64,000 bases of DNA, taken from Limnobacter sp. (GTDB taxonomy: Bacteria; Pseudomonadota; Gammaproteobacteria; Burkholderiales; Burkholderiaceae_B). Made by a program: the position numbers and the translations under genes. Location: NCBI GenBank assembly GCA_029866125.1, contig JARWZZ010000017.1, positions 1 to 64,000 of the forward strand, read 5' to 3'. This document shows positions 27,228-35,516 of the stretch, piece after piece (the first letter of the stretch is position 1; each line of letters starts with the position of its first letter). Below the pieces are notes generated by a model. The model was given only the letters and a program-made list of their open reading frames with translations, had not been told where the DNA came from and did not search any database.

Positions 27228-27706
27228 GTTGTTCCACCCCGCAATTCGGGTTTGATAAACGACTGAGGACGCCTCCTCTTTTTGGGCTCCAGCTGAAACT
27301 TTTCACTCACCAATTCCGCCAACCAATGTGCAATTGGCAGGGGCATCGGCACAGACTGCACGTCCTCGCTGCTGTCCATCCAACTGGCAGCTTCTTCATA
27401 ACTGAGAGTGGCAGAGAAAATCTCGGGCACCTCCTCCCAAGAGTCTTTGGCCCGCACGCACACAAAGATTTTCGGCTCGGGCGCATCCAAATTCAGGAAA
27501 TACCCTTGCATCGCGTCTTGAAACACATGCACCGTCAACCGCTTGGCATGTGCCTTGGCAAGGTCACCTGTCATGGCGGACTCACCATTCCACGGCAGCA
27601 CCTCATCCACCACCCATTTGTAGGCCTGCCACGGTGAACTCAGCTTTTCTTGCTTAAGCGTCACCACCAAATTCAAACTTCCCAAACTTAAAACGCTTGC
27701 GTCCAA
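27224..27706 (-). CDS. DUF3305 domain protein of the formate dehydrogenase locus
   Basis: The 160-residue protein matches DUF3305 in content and position (SPWQAYKWVVDEVLPW; LNLDAPEPKIFVCVRA; YEEAASWMDSSEDVQSVPMP). This family is paired with DUF3306 in formate dehydrogenase clusters and has no assigned activity. The start is a TTG at 27704-27706, supported by GAGG six bases upstream. It is divergent from moaA with a gap of about 125 bases, so the two halves of the formate/Moco locus share a regulatory region. Confidence 0.83.
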   Translation of the reverse strand: MDASVLSLGSLNLVVTLKQEKLSSPWQAYKWVVDEVLPWNGESAMTGDLAKAHAKRLTVHVFQDAMQGYFLNLDAPEPKIFVCVRAKDSWEEVPEIFSATLSYEEAASWMDSSEDVQSVPMPLPIAHWLAELVSEKFQLEPKKRRRPQSFIKPELRGGTT

Positions 27707-27831
27707 AATTCACCTCAATGGTTACCACCAATATAGAACCTACCGATTTGGAGGTAAATTACAGCTATTAGAGAAAAAACACTCCATTTAAGCAATTGGA
27801 GTTTGCCCCTAAGGGCGAGGGATTCATAGAC

Positions 27832-28950
27832 ATGACAGACCGAGTAATTCAATTGGTCTCTGAGAGTACGCGCAACATTCCCTTGAATTTTGCGCCAGTA
27901 GCATCCAATGCAGTACCCGTCAGGGACACCTTGCAGCGCAAGATCCACGATTTGCGGATTTCAGTCACAGACCGGTGCAACTTTCGCTGCGTCTACTGCA
28001 TGCCCAAATCGGTTTTCAACAAGGATTACCAATTCCTACCGCATTCAGAACTTCTCAGTTTCGAAGAGATCGAGAAAATTGCGACGGTATTCGTCAAACT
28101 GGGTGTCGAAAAAATTCGCCTCACCGGCGGGGAGCCCCTGCTACGTAAAAATCTTGAGACTCTGATTGATAAACTCTCAAAACTTCAAACACTTGACGGA
28201 AAGAAGGTAGAACTGACTTTAACCACCAACGGCACCCTTCTACGTAAAAAAGCGCAAGTTTTGAAGAATGCAGGCCTTGACCGTGTCACCGTCAGCCTGG
28301 ACGCATTGAGTGAAGGTGTGTTTCGACAAATGAATGATGTGGACTTCAGCGTGGCCGAGGTTTTGGATGGTATTGAAGCAGCCGCCGAGGCCAAACTGGG
28401 GCCGATCAAGGTCAACATGGTGGTCAAAAAGGGGATGAATGACCATGAAATCATACCCATGGCCAGCTACTTTAAGAAAACACCTCATATTTTAAGATTC
28501 ATCGAATACATGGATGTGGGTGCCAGTAACGGCTGGAAAATGGATGAAGTTGTATCCTCTTCAGAGGTGTTACAACGCATTTCGGCCGAACTGGAACCGC
28601 TGGAATGCATCGACCCCAATTACACTGGCGAAGTGGCAGAGCGCTGGCGTTACACAAGCGGCCAAGGTGAAGTGGGCGTGATTTCATCAGTGACTCAGGC
28701 TTTTTGCAAGGATTGCAGCCGCATACGCCTATCCACTGAAGGCAAGCTATACACCTGCCTGTTTGCCAACCGTGGCCACGACATTCGGGCCCTAATTCGC
28801 AGGCAAGAGCATCAGGATCAAACCGATTTGCTGCTAGAAAATGCCGTCCGAAATTTGTGGGCAGGCCGCACAGACAGGTACAGCGAGATACGCAGTGCCA
28901 ACACCAGCCAAGCCGGGGATCGAATCGAAATGTCCTACATAGGAGGTTAA
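27832..28950 (+). CDS. moaA: GTP 3',8-cyclase
   Basis: MoaA is a radical SAM enzyme that starts molybdenum cofactor synthesis from GTP. The 372-residue protein has the radical SAM cluster Cys49-Cys53-Cys56 (RCNFRCVYC), the second cluster in [28 protein letters not shown], and the conserved C-terminal Gly-Gly (SYIGG). I start at ATG 27832 with GAGGG about 10 bases upstream, rejecting an in-frame TTG at 27796. Two small hairpins lie in its leader (ACTCCA/TGGAGT and GCCC/GGGC). It leads the moaA-fdhD-mobA-moeA operon. Confidence 0.95.
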   Translation: MTDRVIQLVSESTRNIPLNFAPVASNAVPVRDTLQRKIHDLRISVTDRCNFRCVYCMPKSVFNKDYQFLPHSELLSFEEIEKIATVFVKLGVEKIRLTGGEPLLRKNLETLIDKLSKLQTLDGKKVELTLTTNGTLLRKKAQVLKNAGLDRVTVSLDALSEGVFRQMNDVDFSVAEVLDGIEAAAEAKLGPIKVNMVVKKGMNDHEIIPMASYFKKTPHILRFIEYMDVGASNGWKMDEVVSSSEVLQRISAELEPLECIDPNYTGEVAERWRYTSGQGEVGVISSVTQAFCKDCSRIRLSTEGKLYTCLFANRGHDIRALIRRQEHQDQTDLLLENAVRNLWAGRTDRYSEIRSANTSQAGDRIEMSYIGG

Positions 28951-28953
28951 GCG

Positions 28954-29853
28954 GTGACAGAAAACTCGCTCAGCCAAATCTCTCTTACCAAAGCCACCAT
29001 AGCCAGCACAGTCGAGATTCAAGCGATCAATGAAAAAGGCGAAAGCATTGATGTTCAAATTTCTGGAGAGCACCCACTCACCTTGTATTTTGACAAGCGG
29101 GAAATCCTCACTCTAATGACCTTGGGCGCACAGCCTGAAGCACTTGCGCTGGGTTGGCTGAGAAATCAAAAACTGGTGAACAGCCCCGATGAAATTGCAG
29201 CCATCCATGTGGATTGGGAAACAGAATCAGTTGCCGTAACATCGAAACTACTCAAAGAAACCGGTGTATCTATTTGGGAAAAAACAGATAAATCTTCCAT
29301 TTTTGACAAAAAAACCACCACATCAGGTTGCGGGCAAGGCACCGTGTTTGGCGATTTGATGACCCAAATCGATGCCACCACACTAAGCCATGCCTACCCC
29401 TTGTCCGACGAAGTGCTTTATGCCCTGATGGACAAAGTAAGGAAATACGAATCAATCTACAAACAAGCAGGTGCTGTACACGGTTGCGCATTGTGCTCCA
29501 ACAGTGGCGACAATCGCGGAGACATTCTGCTGTTTGTGGAAGATGTGGGCCGCCACAATGCCGTAGACACCATTGCCGGCCAAATGTGGCTGCAAGGCCT
29601 TGAAGGCGCAGATAAAATTTTCTATACCACCGGGCGACTTACCTCGGAAATGGTTATCAAATGCGCATTGATGGGCATACCCACATTGGTTTCTCGCTCG
29701 GGCCTGACCCAAATGGGATACGAAATTGCCCAAAAACTCAATATGACCATGCTGGGCCGCTGCCAAGGCAAACATTATTTGCTATACACCGGTTTCGAGC
29801 GCTTTCATCAACAACCCAGCACTCCAACAGCACACACAACGCAACTAGCATGA
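28954..29853 (+). CDS. fdhD: Formate dehydrogenase sulfurtransferase FdhD
   Basis: FdhD carries sulfur from IscS to the Mo-bisMGD cofactor, making active formate dehydrogenase. The 299-residue protein has EHPLTLYFDKRE, LALGWLRNQ, GAVHGCALCSN, VEDVGRHNAVDTIAG and TTGRLTSEMVIKCA. The sulfur-carrying loop reads SGCGQGTVF (Cys126): only the first Cys of the E. coli CxxC pair is present, the second being Gly129. GTG start at 28954 with AGGAGG 7 bases upstream, inside the end of moaA. The downstream mobA start overlaps its stop. Confidence 0.95.
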   Translation: MTENSLSQISLTKATIASTVEIQAINEKGESIDVQISGEHPLTLYFDKREILTLMTLGAQPEALALGWLRNQKLVNSPDEIAAIHVDWETESVAVTSKLLKETGVSIWEKTDKSSIFDKKTTTSGCGQGTVFGDLMTQIDATTLSHAYPLSDEVLYALMDKVRKYESIYKQAGAVHGCALCSNSGDNRGDILLFVEDVGRHNAVDTIAGQMWLQGLEGADKIFYTTGRLTSEMVIKCALMGIPTLVSRSGLTQMGYEIAQKLNMTMLGRCQGKHYLLYTGFERFHQQPSTPTAHTTQLA

Positions 29854-30479
29854 GCAACAACCCAAATACAAATCACCAAAGTACCCGTCGAATCACCAGC
29901 GACCACATCACCGCCGTCATTTTGGCAGGCGGCCTAGGCAGCCGCATGGGCGGCGTGGACAAAGGCTTACAGCAATTTAGGCATGCCCCGCTGGCACTGC
30001 ATGCCCTGCTTCGAATTCAACCCCAAGTGGGCGAGGTTTTGCTTAACGCCAACCGCAATATTGGTGTGTATGAGGGCTTTGGCATACCCGTCATTTGCGA
30101 CCAAATTCCTGACTACGCAGGCCCACTGGCCGGTATGCATGCAGCTTTGTCCACCAGCGCCTTACCCTTTGTGGCCACAGTGCCTTGTGATGTACCGCTG
30201 TTTCCTGAGAATTTGGTTGAAAAACTAAGCCAACCTTTTGAAGACAATCCAGATTTAATGCTAACAGTGGTGCAAACGCCTAGTGGCGATCAACCAGTTT
30301 TCTGTTTAATTCGCATCGAAGCGTTAACCTCGCTGGAAGAATTTATGAAACAAGGTAAACGCAAAATTGACGCATGGTATGCCCAGATTCCGCATGCAAA
30401 AGTTTACTTTGATGATGAAAAAGCCTTCCACAATGTCAACACAGTCGAAGAGCTTAAATCACTGGAATCCTCCAAATAA
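29850..30479 (+). CDS. mobA: Molybdenum cofactor guanylyltransferase
   Basis: MobA attaches GMP to molybdopterin to make MGD, the form used by formate dehydrogenase. The 209-residue protein has the GTP-binding signature ILAGGLGSRMGGVDKGLQQF near residue 31, CDQIPDYAGPLAGM, and the metal site VPCDVPLFP. I start at ATG 29850, which overlaps the fdhD stop (ATGA). A longer open frame extends back over fdhD but would be an out-of-frame shadow there. Confidence 0.94.
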   Translation: MSNNPNTNHQSTRRITSDHITAVILAGGLGSRMGGVDKGLQQFRHAPLALHALLRIQPQVGEVLLNANRNIGVYEGFGIPVICDQIPDYAGPLAGMHAALSTSALPFVATVPCDVPLFPENLVEKLSQPFEDNPDLMLTVVQTPSGDQPVFCLIRIEALTSLEEFMKQGKRKIDAWYAQIPHAKVYFDDEKAFHNVNTVEELKSLESSK

Positions 30480-30485
30480 AACAAG

Positions 30486-31748
30486 ATGATGCAAGATAAA
30501 TTTCAATCCGTCAGTGAAGCCCGAAACAACATTCAAAAGAAGCTTCCACCGCTGACAGGCACCCGCACAGTGGCCATTCGGGAAGCGCTTGACCAAGTGC
30601 TTGCACAAGATATTTTGTCCCCCATTGATGTGCCCGCCCACATCAACTCCGCCATGGATGGGTATGCAGTTCGCAGCGCAGACCTAAACACCACCAGCAC
30701 TTCTTTAAGTTTGCAAGTGATATCAACCGCCTATGCAGGCAAGCCGCTTGACCTTGCCATTCCGGCCGGATGCTGCGTCAGAATCATGACCGGCGCGGTA
30801 GTTCCCCCAGACTGCGACACTGTAGTTGTACAAGAAAACACCACGCTACAAGACCAAGCTGGAAAAAGCACCATCACCTTTGACCCCTCAAAAGTGAAGC
30901 CGGGGGAAAATGTGCGTCAGAAAGGTGAAGACCTTGCCCAAGGCCAAGCCGCATTGAGAGGGGGCAAAGTGCTACGCCCCGCAGACTTGGGGCTTATGGC
31001 CTCACTGGGCGTTGCGGAAGTCCAAATCAAACGCAAATTAAGGGTCGCATTTTTCTCCACCGGTGATGAACTGCGGTCCCTTGGGCAAGCTTTGGATGAA
31101 GGATGTGTGTACGACAGCAATCGCTACACCCTTTACGGCATGCTCAGACGCTTACGCTTTGTGGACGTCATTGACATGGGTGTGGTGAAAGACTCACCCC
31201 AATCGTTGGAAGCGGCCATGCTAGAGGCAGCAAATCAAGCCGATGTCATCATCACATCGGGTGGCGTTTCGGTCGGTGAGGCTGACTTCACCAAACAAGT
31301 CATGGCCAAATTGGGGCAAGTTGAATTCTGGAAAATTGCCATGCGCCCGGGCCGCCCCATGGCTTTTGGCACCATTAATAAACCGCAAGGCCAGGGTTCA
31401 GCCGTGTTGTTCGGCTTGCCGGGCAACCCCGTGGCTGTGATGGTCACCTTCTATGCTTTTGTGCGGGATGCACTGCATTTTATGGTGGGTGCAGAAACCA
31501 AACCCCTACCCACAATCAAGGCCAAGCTTGAGCAAGAGGCCCGCAAAAAGCCAGGTCGCACAGAATATCAAAGAGTGCGGCTCATTTATAAAGACCAAGA
31601 ATGGACAGCCAGCCTGACCGGTGCGCAAGGCTCGGGCATCTTGCGCAGCATGTCTGAAAGCGATGGACTTATGGTTTTAAGCCATGACCAAGGCACAGTG
31701 CCTGCGGGTGGTTATGTGGATGTTTTGCCATTTGAGGGCTTGCTGTAA
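30486..31748 (+). CDS. moeA: Molybdopterin molybdotransferase
   Basis: MoeA inserts molybdate into adenylylated molybdopterin. The 420-residue protein has the usual domains: an N-terminal extended domain (AHINSAMDGYAVRSAD; RIMTGAVVPPDCDTVVVQE), the MoCF fold (VAFFSTGDEL; TSGGVSVGEADF; LFGLPGNPVAVMVTF) and a C-terminal beta-barrel (GAQGSGILRSMSESDGLMVL). It starts 6 bases after mobA at one of two adjacent ATGs. It closes the cofactor operon. Confidence 0.95.
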   Translation: MMQDKFQSVSEARNNIQKKLPPLTGTRTVAIREALDQVLAQDILSPIDVPAHINSAMDGYAVRSADLNTTSTSLSLQVISTAYAGKPLDLAIPAGCCVRIMTGAVVPPDCDTVVVQENTTLQDQAGKSTITFDPSKVKPGENVRQKGEDLAQGQAALRGGKVLRPADLGLMASLGVAEVQIKRKLRVAFFSTGDELRSLGQALDEGCVYDSNRYTLYGMLRRLRFVDVIDMGVVKDSPQSLEAAMLEAANQADVIITSGGVSVGEADFTKQVMAKLGQVEFWKIAMRPGRPMAFGTINKPQGQGSAVLFGLPGNPVAVMVTFYAFVRDALHFMVGAETKPLPTIKAKLEQEARKKPGRTEYQRVRLIYKDQEWTASLTGAQGSGILRSMSESDGLMVLSHDQGTVPAGGYVDVLPFEGLL

Positions 31749-31802
31749 TTCCCACCAGCAAGTCACATCAATAAGCCACACCGAGTTAACCACATATAGT
31801 TA

Positions 31803-31819
31803 CACCCACTATGTGGGTG
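31803..31819. other. Short hairpin upstream of type I secretion genes
   Basis: CACCCAC (31803-31809) and GTGGGTG (31813-31819) form a 7-bp stem with a 3-base loop between moeA and the secretion ABC gene. No T run follows on either strand, so it is not a clear terminator. It may be a leader structure or operator. Confidence 0.35.
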
Positions 31820-31893
31820 AACCGACTGAGTGATTTTCAGCAGCATGACTTATCACTACCATTGTGTCTCGCGTCAAATCGAGTTCCTAAAGC

Positions 31894-34008
31894 ATGCTGC
31901 AAGACCACGCCCATCGGGTTACGCCACAACAAGGTGCCTCGCACCCTACACTTTTTAGCAAGGCGCTTCAATCCAAAGGTCTACCTTTCCTGCAGGCTGA
32001 ATGGCTGATTTGCAAAGCGGACAACTCAACTCAGGCCTCCATTCAAGCCTATTTGAAAAAGCTGAATATTCCTTTTTTGGTGATTGACGCTCCTACGACT
32101 GGCGAAATCAGCAAACTACCCACCTCAGCTTTGTGCTTTGATCAACGGGATGAATTGTATTTGGCCGGCGACATTCAAAATCAATTGACCCACCCTTCGG
32201 GCGCAGAAGCCCCAGCCCTTACAGCGGCTTTTGTCATTCAAGACCCACAACCCCGGTCCAGTGACGCTCCCGCAGCACATCAATCCATCTTGCAATTCTG
32301 GAAACAACTGCGTCAATCCACTTGGTTGACTGAGGCATTAAGGGCGGGTCACAAACACATTGGGCCTATTGTTGGCGCCTCCATTCTGATCAACATTTTG
32401 GCACTGGCCCCCACACTGTTCACTGTGCAAGTTTATGACCGTATTATTCCCAATCAGGCGTGGGCCTCGCTGTGGACACTGGCCTTTGGTATAGGCATTT
32501 GCCTTGTGTTTGAACACCTGCTTAAGCGCAGTCGCCACAAGCTGATGGAACATTCTGCCACGGTCACGGACTCCATCTGCACCCAAAAACTGTCCAATGT
32601 ACTGCTTGGTACGCGTCAAAGCGCCACCACACCCAGCACCTTGTTGCAGCACCTTCGCTCATTTGAAAGCCTGCGCGAGGTGATCACCGGCATGTTTTTA
32701 TTAAGCCTGATTGACCTACCCTTTCTCGCACTTTTCTTATTGGTCATTGGCCTTATTCATCCCTATTTCCTGTTGATCGCAGTCACAGTTGTGTTTATTC
32801 ATGCGATTGAGGTGTTACGTACGCACCAACGGCTGGCCAAGCTGGGTAATCGTCAACTGGAAGACTATCGCAACGCCCAAGGCGACTGGATTGACTCCCT
32901 GCAACAACTACCCACCATTCAATCTCATGGCGTACAAGACATGTTTGCAAGTCGGCTCAACCGCACTCAAATGCGTCAACGCATTAGCGGTAACGAAATT
33001 CGTGAATGCAGTTTTGCATCAACCCAACTGATGCAAAGCCTGCACCAAGTGGCGTGGATATCGACCATGTTGCTGGGCACCTACCTTGTTATTGCCAACA
33101 CCATTTCGATTGGTGGGCTAATTGCCGCCACCATGTTGACCATGCGTTGCTTTGCGCCTTTACAAAAAATGCAGGGCCAACTCATACAAACCCACGCTGC
33201 TCAGGCTGGGTTTGAAGACTTGGACAAACTGATGCGCCAAGCCCCGCCAGAACAGCAGACCCTGCAAAGGTTGCCTTACATCGAGCACCTGCAACTCAAA
33301 CAGATTTCCGTGTTGAAACCCGGCTCACGAGAAAAATCGGCATTACAACGCATGTTGTCTGACGTTAACCTAGAGCTGGAGGCAGGCTCGCGCATTGGCA
33401 TTATTGGCCCCACTGGCTCAGGAAAAACAACCTTGCTGAATTTGCTGGCTGGTCAAGTCAAAATTCAACAAGGTGAGTACACCATCAACCACCTGCGGCA
33501 CGACTTGTATTCCGAGGTGGAAATGGGCCGCTGGGTGGGCTTTGCCGAGCAACCTCCAAGGCTAATTCGCGGTAATTTACTTGAAAACATTACCCTGCAC
33601 AGGCCGTGGGTCAATCCACAAGATTGCCTCGACATCATGGACGCCTTGGGCATGAAACCCTGGCTGAACAGCCTATCCGAAGGTTTACAACACCCCATCA
33701 AAAGCCAAGGCAGCAACCTGTCCTCAGGCCAAAAGCAATTGATCGCGCTGTGTCGCGCACTGGTCGGCAACCCTCAGCTGCTGTTGCTGGATGAGCCCAC
33801 AGTCTGCCTTGATGCACATTCTGAAACCAAACTTATTCAATACCTCAATCAACTAGGCCCCGAAGTGACCGTGTTATTCACAACCCACCGCTTAAACCTG
33901 CTTTCAGCCTGCAAAAAGCTTGTCCTGATGAACTCATGCCAAATCATCAGCCAAGGCGACAAGGCAACCGTGCTTACCGCAGCAAAAGCAATGGAGCAGC
34001 AGGCATGA
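31894..34008 (+). CDS. Type I secretion ABC transporter (LapB-like permease/ATPase)
   Basis: This 704-residue inner-membrane exporter has an N-terminal degenerate C39-peptidase-like domain (about residues 20-110), a six-helix ABC membrane domain (about 145-430) and an ATPase domain (about 460-700). Walker A is GPTGSGKTT (near 505), the signature motif is LSSGQ instead of the usual LSGGQ (near 609) and Walker B is LLLLDEPT (near 630). This build fits type I exporters of large adhesins and RTX-like proteins. Its stop overlaps the start of the fusion-protein gene (ATGA), so the two are coupled. Confidence 0.9.
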   Translation: MLQDHAHRVTPQQGASHPTLFSKALQSKGLPFLQAEWLICKADNSTQASIQAYLKKLNIPFLVIDAPTTGEISKLPTSALCFDQRDELYLAGDIQNQLTHPSGAEAPALTAAFVIQDPQPRSSDAPAAHQSILQFWKQLRQSTWLTEALRAGHKHIGPIVGASILINILALAPTLFTVQVYDRIIPNQAWASLWTLAFGIGICLVFEHLLKRSRHKLMEHSATVTDSICTQKLSNVLLGTRQSATTPSTLLQHLRSFESLREVITGMFLLSLIDLPFLALFLLVIGLIHPYFLLIAVTVVFIHAIEVLRTHQRLAKLGNRQLEDYRNAQGDWIDSLQQLPTIQSHGVQDMFASRLNRTQMRQRISGNEIRECSFASTQLMQSLHQVAWISTMLLGTYLVIANTISIGGLIAATMLTMRCFAPLQKMQGQLIQTHAAQAGFEDLDKLMRQAPPEQQTLQRLPYIEHLQLKQISVLKPGSREKSALQRMLSDVNLELEAGSRIGIIGPTGSGKTTLLNLLAGQVKIQQGEYTINHLRHDLYSEVEMGRWVGFAEQPPRLIRGNLLENITLHRPWVNPQDCLDIMDALGMKPWLNSLSEGLQHPIKSQGSNLSSGQKQLIALCRALVGNPQLLLLDEPTVCLDAHSETKLIQYLNQLGPEVTVLFTTHRLNLLSACKKLVLMNSCQIISQGDKATVLTAAKAMEQQA

Positions 34009-35393
34009 ACTGGTCGGGCTCTTCCAAAAAAGCGATTGAACGGCTGAAAACCCAAGTCAAGTCAGCGGCAAGTAAACAACCCTTGCCCGCGAAAACTGAC
34101 GCGTTGGAGCAACTGGATGTTGTACAGCAACGCGAATTTCTCGCTCAAAAATCCAGTGCACTGCTGCTTACCCGTGTTTGCGTAGGTACGCTTTTAGCCC
34201 TGCTTGTTTGGGCCAGTTTTGCGACCGTGCCACAGGCCTCGCACGGCACCGCCAGGGTCATTCCCTCCCAAAAACTGCAAGTGGTTCAAGCGGTAGACGG
34301 CGGCATTATTACTCAAGTGCTTGTGGCCGAGGGCGACTTGGTAACAGCAGGCCAAACCCTGATTCAAATTGACACCACACGATTTAACTCCAGCTTGAAT
34401 GAAAAAGAAGCGGTAGAGGCATCGCTGACCCTTCGCCAAGCGCGACTACAGGCTCAACTTGACGGCAAACCCTTCGAAATACCCGTGGATATTTCTGCCA
34501 AATTTCCCCAAATCTATCAGCAAGAAACTCAACTGTTGGACAACAAACGCAGAGAATGGGCGGCATTGACTCAAATTTCGGAAGAGCAATTGATGCAAAG
34601 GCAGCGCGAATTGGAAGAAGCGCAAAGCTTGGCGCGGGCCTCCAAACAGTCCTTCGACCTACTGAGCCAAGAACTCAACCAAACACGCCCACTGTTGCGC
34701 ACGGGCGCGATATCACCAGTGGAACTGATGCGGGTAGAGCGTGATGTGGCCAAGGCCGAAGGTGACTACAAAGCCGCACAGTCGCAAATGAGCCGCCTGA
34801 ATTCGGCCATTCAAGAGGCACGTCAAAAAATCAAAGAAATTAGATTCAAACTTGAAAATGAAACCCGCCAAGAACTGTCAGAGGTAAAGGGGAAATTGGC
34901 CAGCCTTTCCCAAAACAAAGTCGAACTGACAGACCGGGTTGCCCAAGCCACCATCAAAGCCCCGGTGGCAGGCCTAGTCCAGCGAATTCTTTACAACACC
35001 AAAGGTGCAGTGGTTCCCGCTGGACGTGAAATTATAGAAATAGTGCCCGCTGACGAATTGTTGGTTTTTGAAACCCGCATTAGCCCCAAAGACATCGCCT
35101 TTATCAAAGCCGACCAAAAGGCCACAATTCGGGTAACGGCTTACGATTACACCGTCTACGGATCACTGGAAGGCAAGGTCGATGCCATTTCTGCCGACAG
35201 CTTGCAAGATGAGTACGGCAACCCTTATTACAGCGTTAAGGTGAATGCACCGCGCACTCAGGTCAACCCCAAAATCAAATTGATACCGGGCATGGTGGCT
35301 GAAGTCAGCATTCAAACCGACATGCGACGGGTTATTACCTACCTCACAAAACCCATCATGCGTGGAATGTACGAATCATTCACTGAAAACTAA
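34005..35393 (+). CDS. Type I secretion membrane fusion protein (HlyD family)
   Basis: The 462-residue protein is the periplasmic adaptor that joins the ABC exporter to TolC. It has a short cytoplasmic N-terminus, one transmembrane helix (about residues 50-70), a lipoyl/biotinyl half-motif (VVQAVDGGIITQVLVAEGD), a long coiled coil (about 115-300), the second half-motif (IKAPVAGLVQRI) and a C-terminal barrel domain. The ATG at 34005 overlaps the stop of the ABC gene; the longer open frame upstream is an out-of-frame extension. It is followed by the Cys-rich repeat protein gene. Confidence 0.93.
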   Translation: MNWSGSSKKAIERLKTQVKSAASKQPLPAKTDALEQLDVVQQREFLAQKSSALLLTRVCVGTLLALLVWASFATVPQASHGTARVIPSQKLQVVQAVDGGIITQVLVAEGDLVTAGQTLIQIDTTRFNSSLNEKEAVEASLTLRQARLQAQLDGKPFEIPVDISAKFPQIYQQETQLLDNKRREWAALTQISEEQLMQRQRELEEAQSLARASKQSFDLLSQELNQTRPLLRTGAISPVELMRVERDVAKAEGDYKAAQSQMSRLNSAIQEARQKIKEIRFKLENETRQELSEVKGKLASLSQNKVELTDRVAQATIKAPVAGLVQRILYNTKGAVVPAGREIIEIVPADELLVFETRISPKDIAFIKADQKATIRVTAYDYTVYGSLEGKVDAISADSLQDEYGNPYYSVKVNAPRTQVNPKIKLIPGMVAEVSIQTDMRRVITYLTKPIMRGMYESFTEN

Positions 35394-35516
35394 CTCTATA
35401 GGGTTAATCATCCCCTCACCATAACGAACCACCCATTTTGATTTTATCGAATCCGGAACCAAACTCCTCCAAGTGCCACTTAGAGTGTACGTCCAACAAA
35501 AAAGGCGAGAGGGAAC

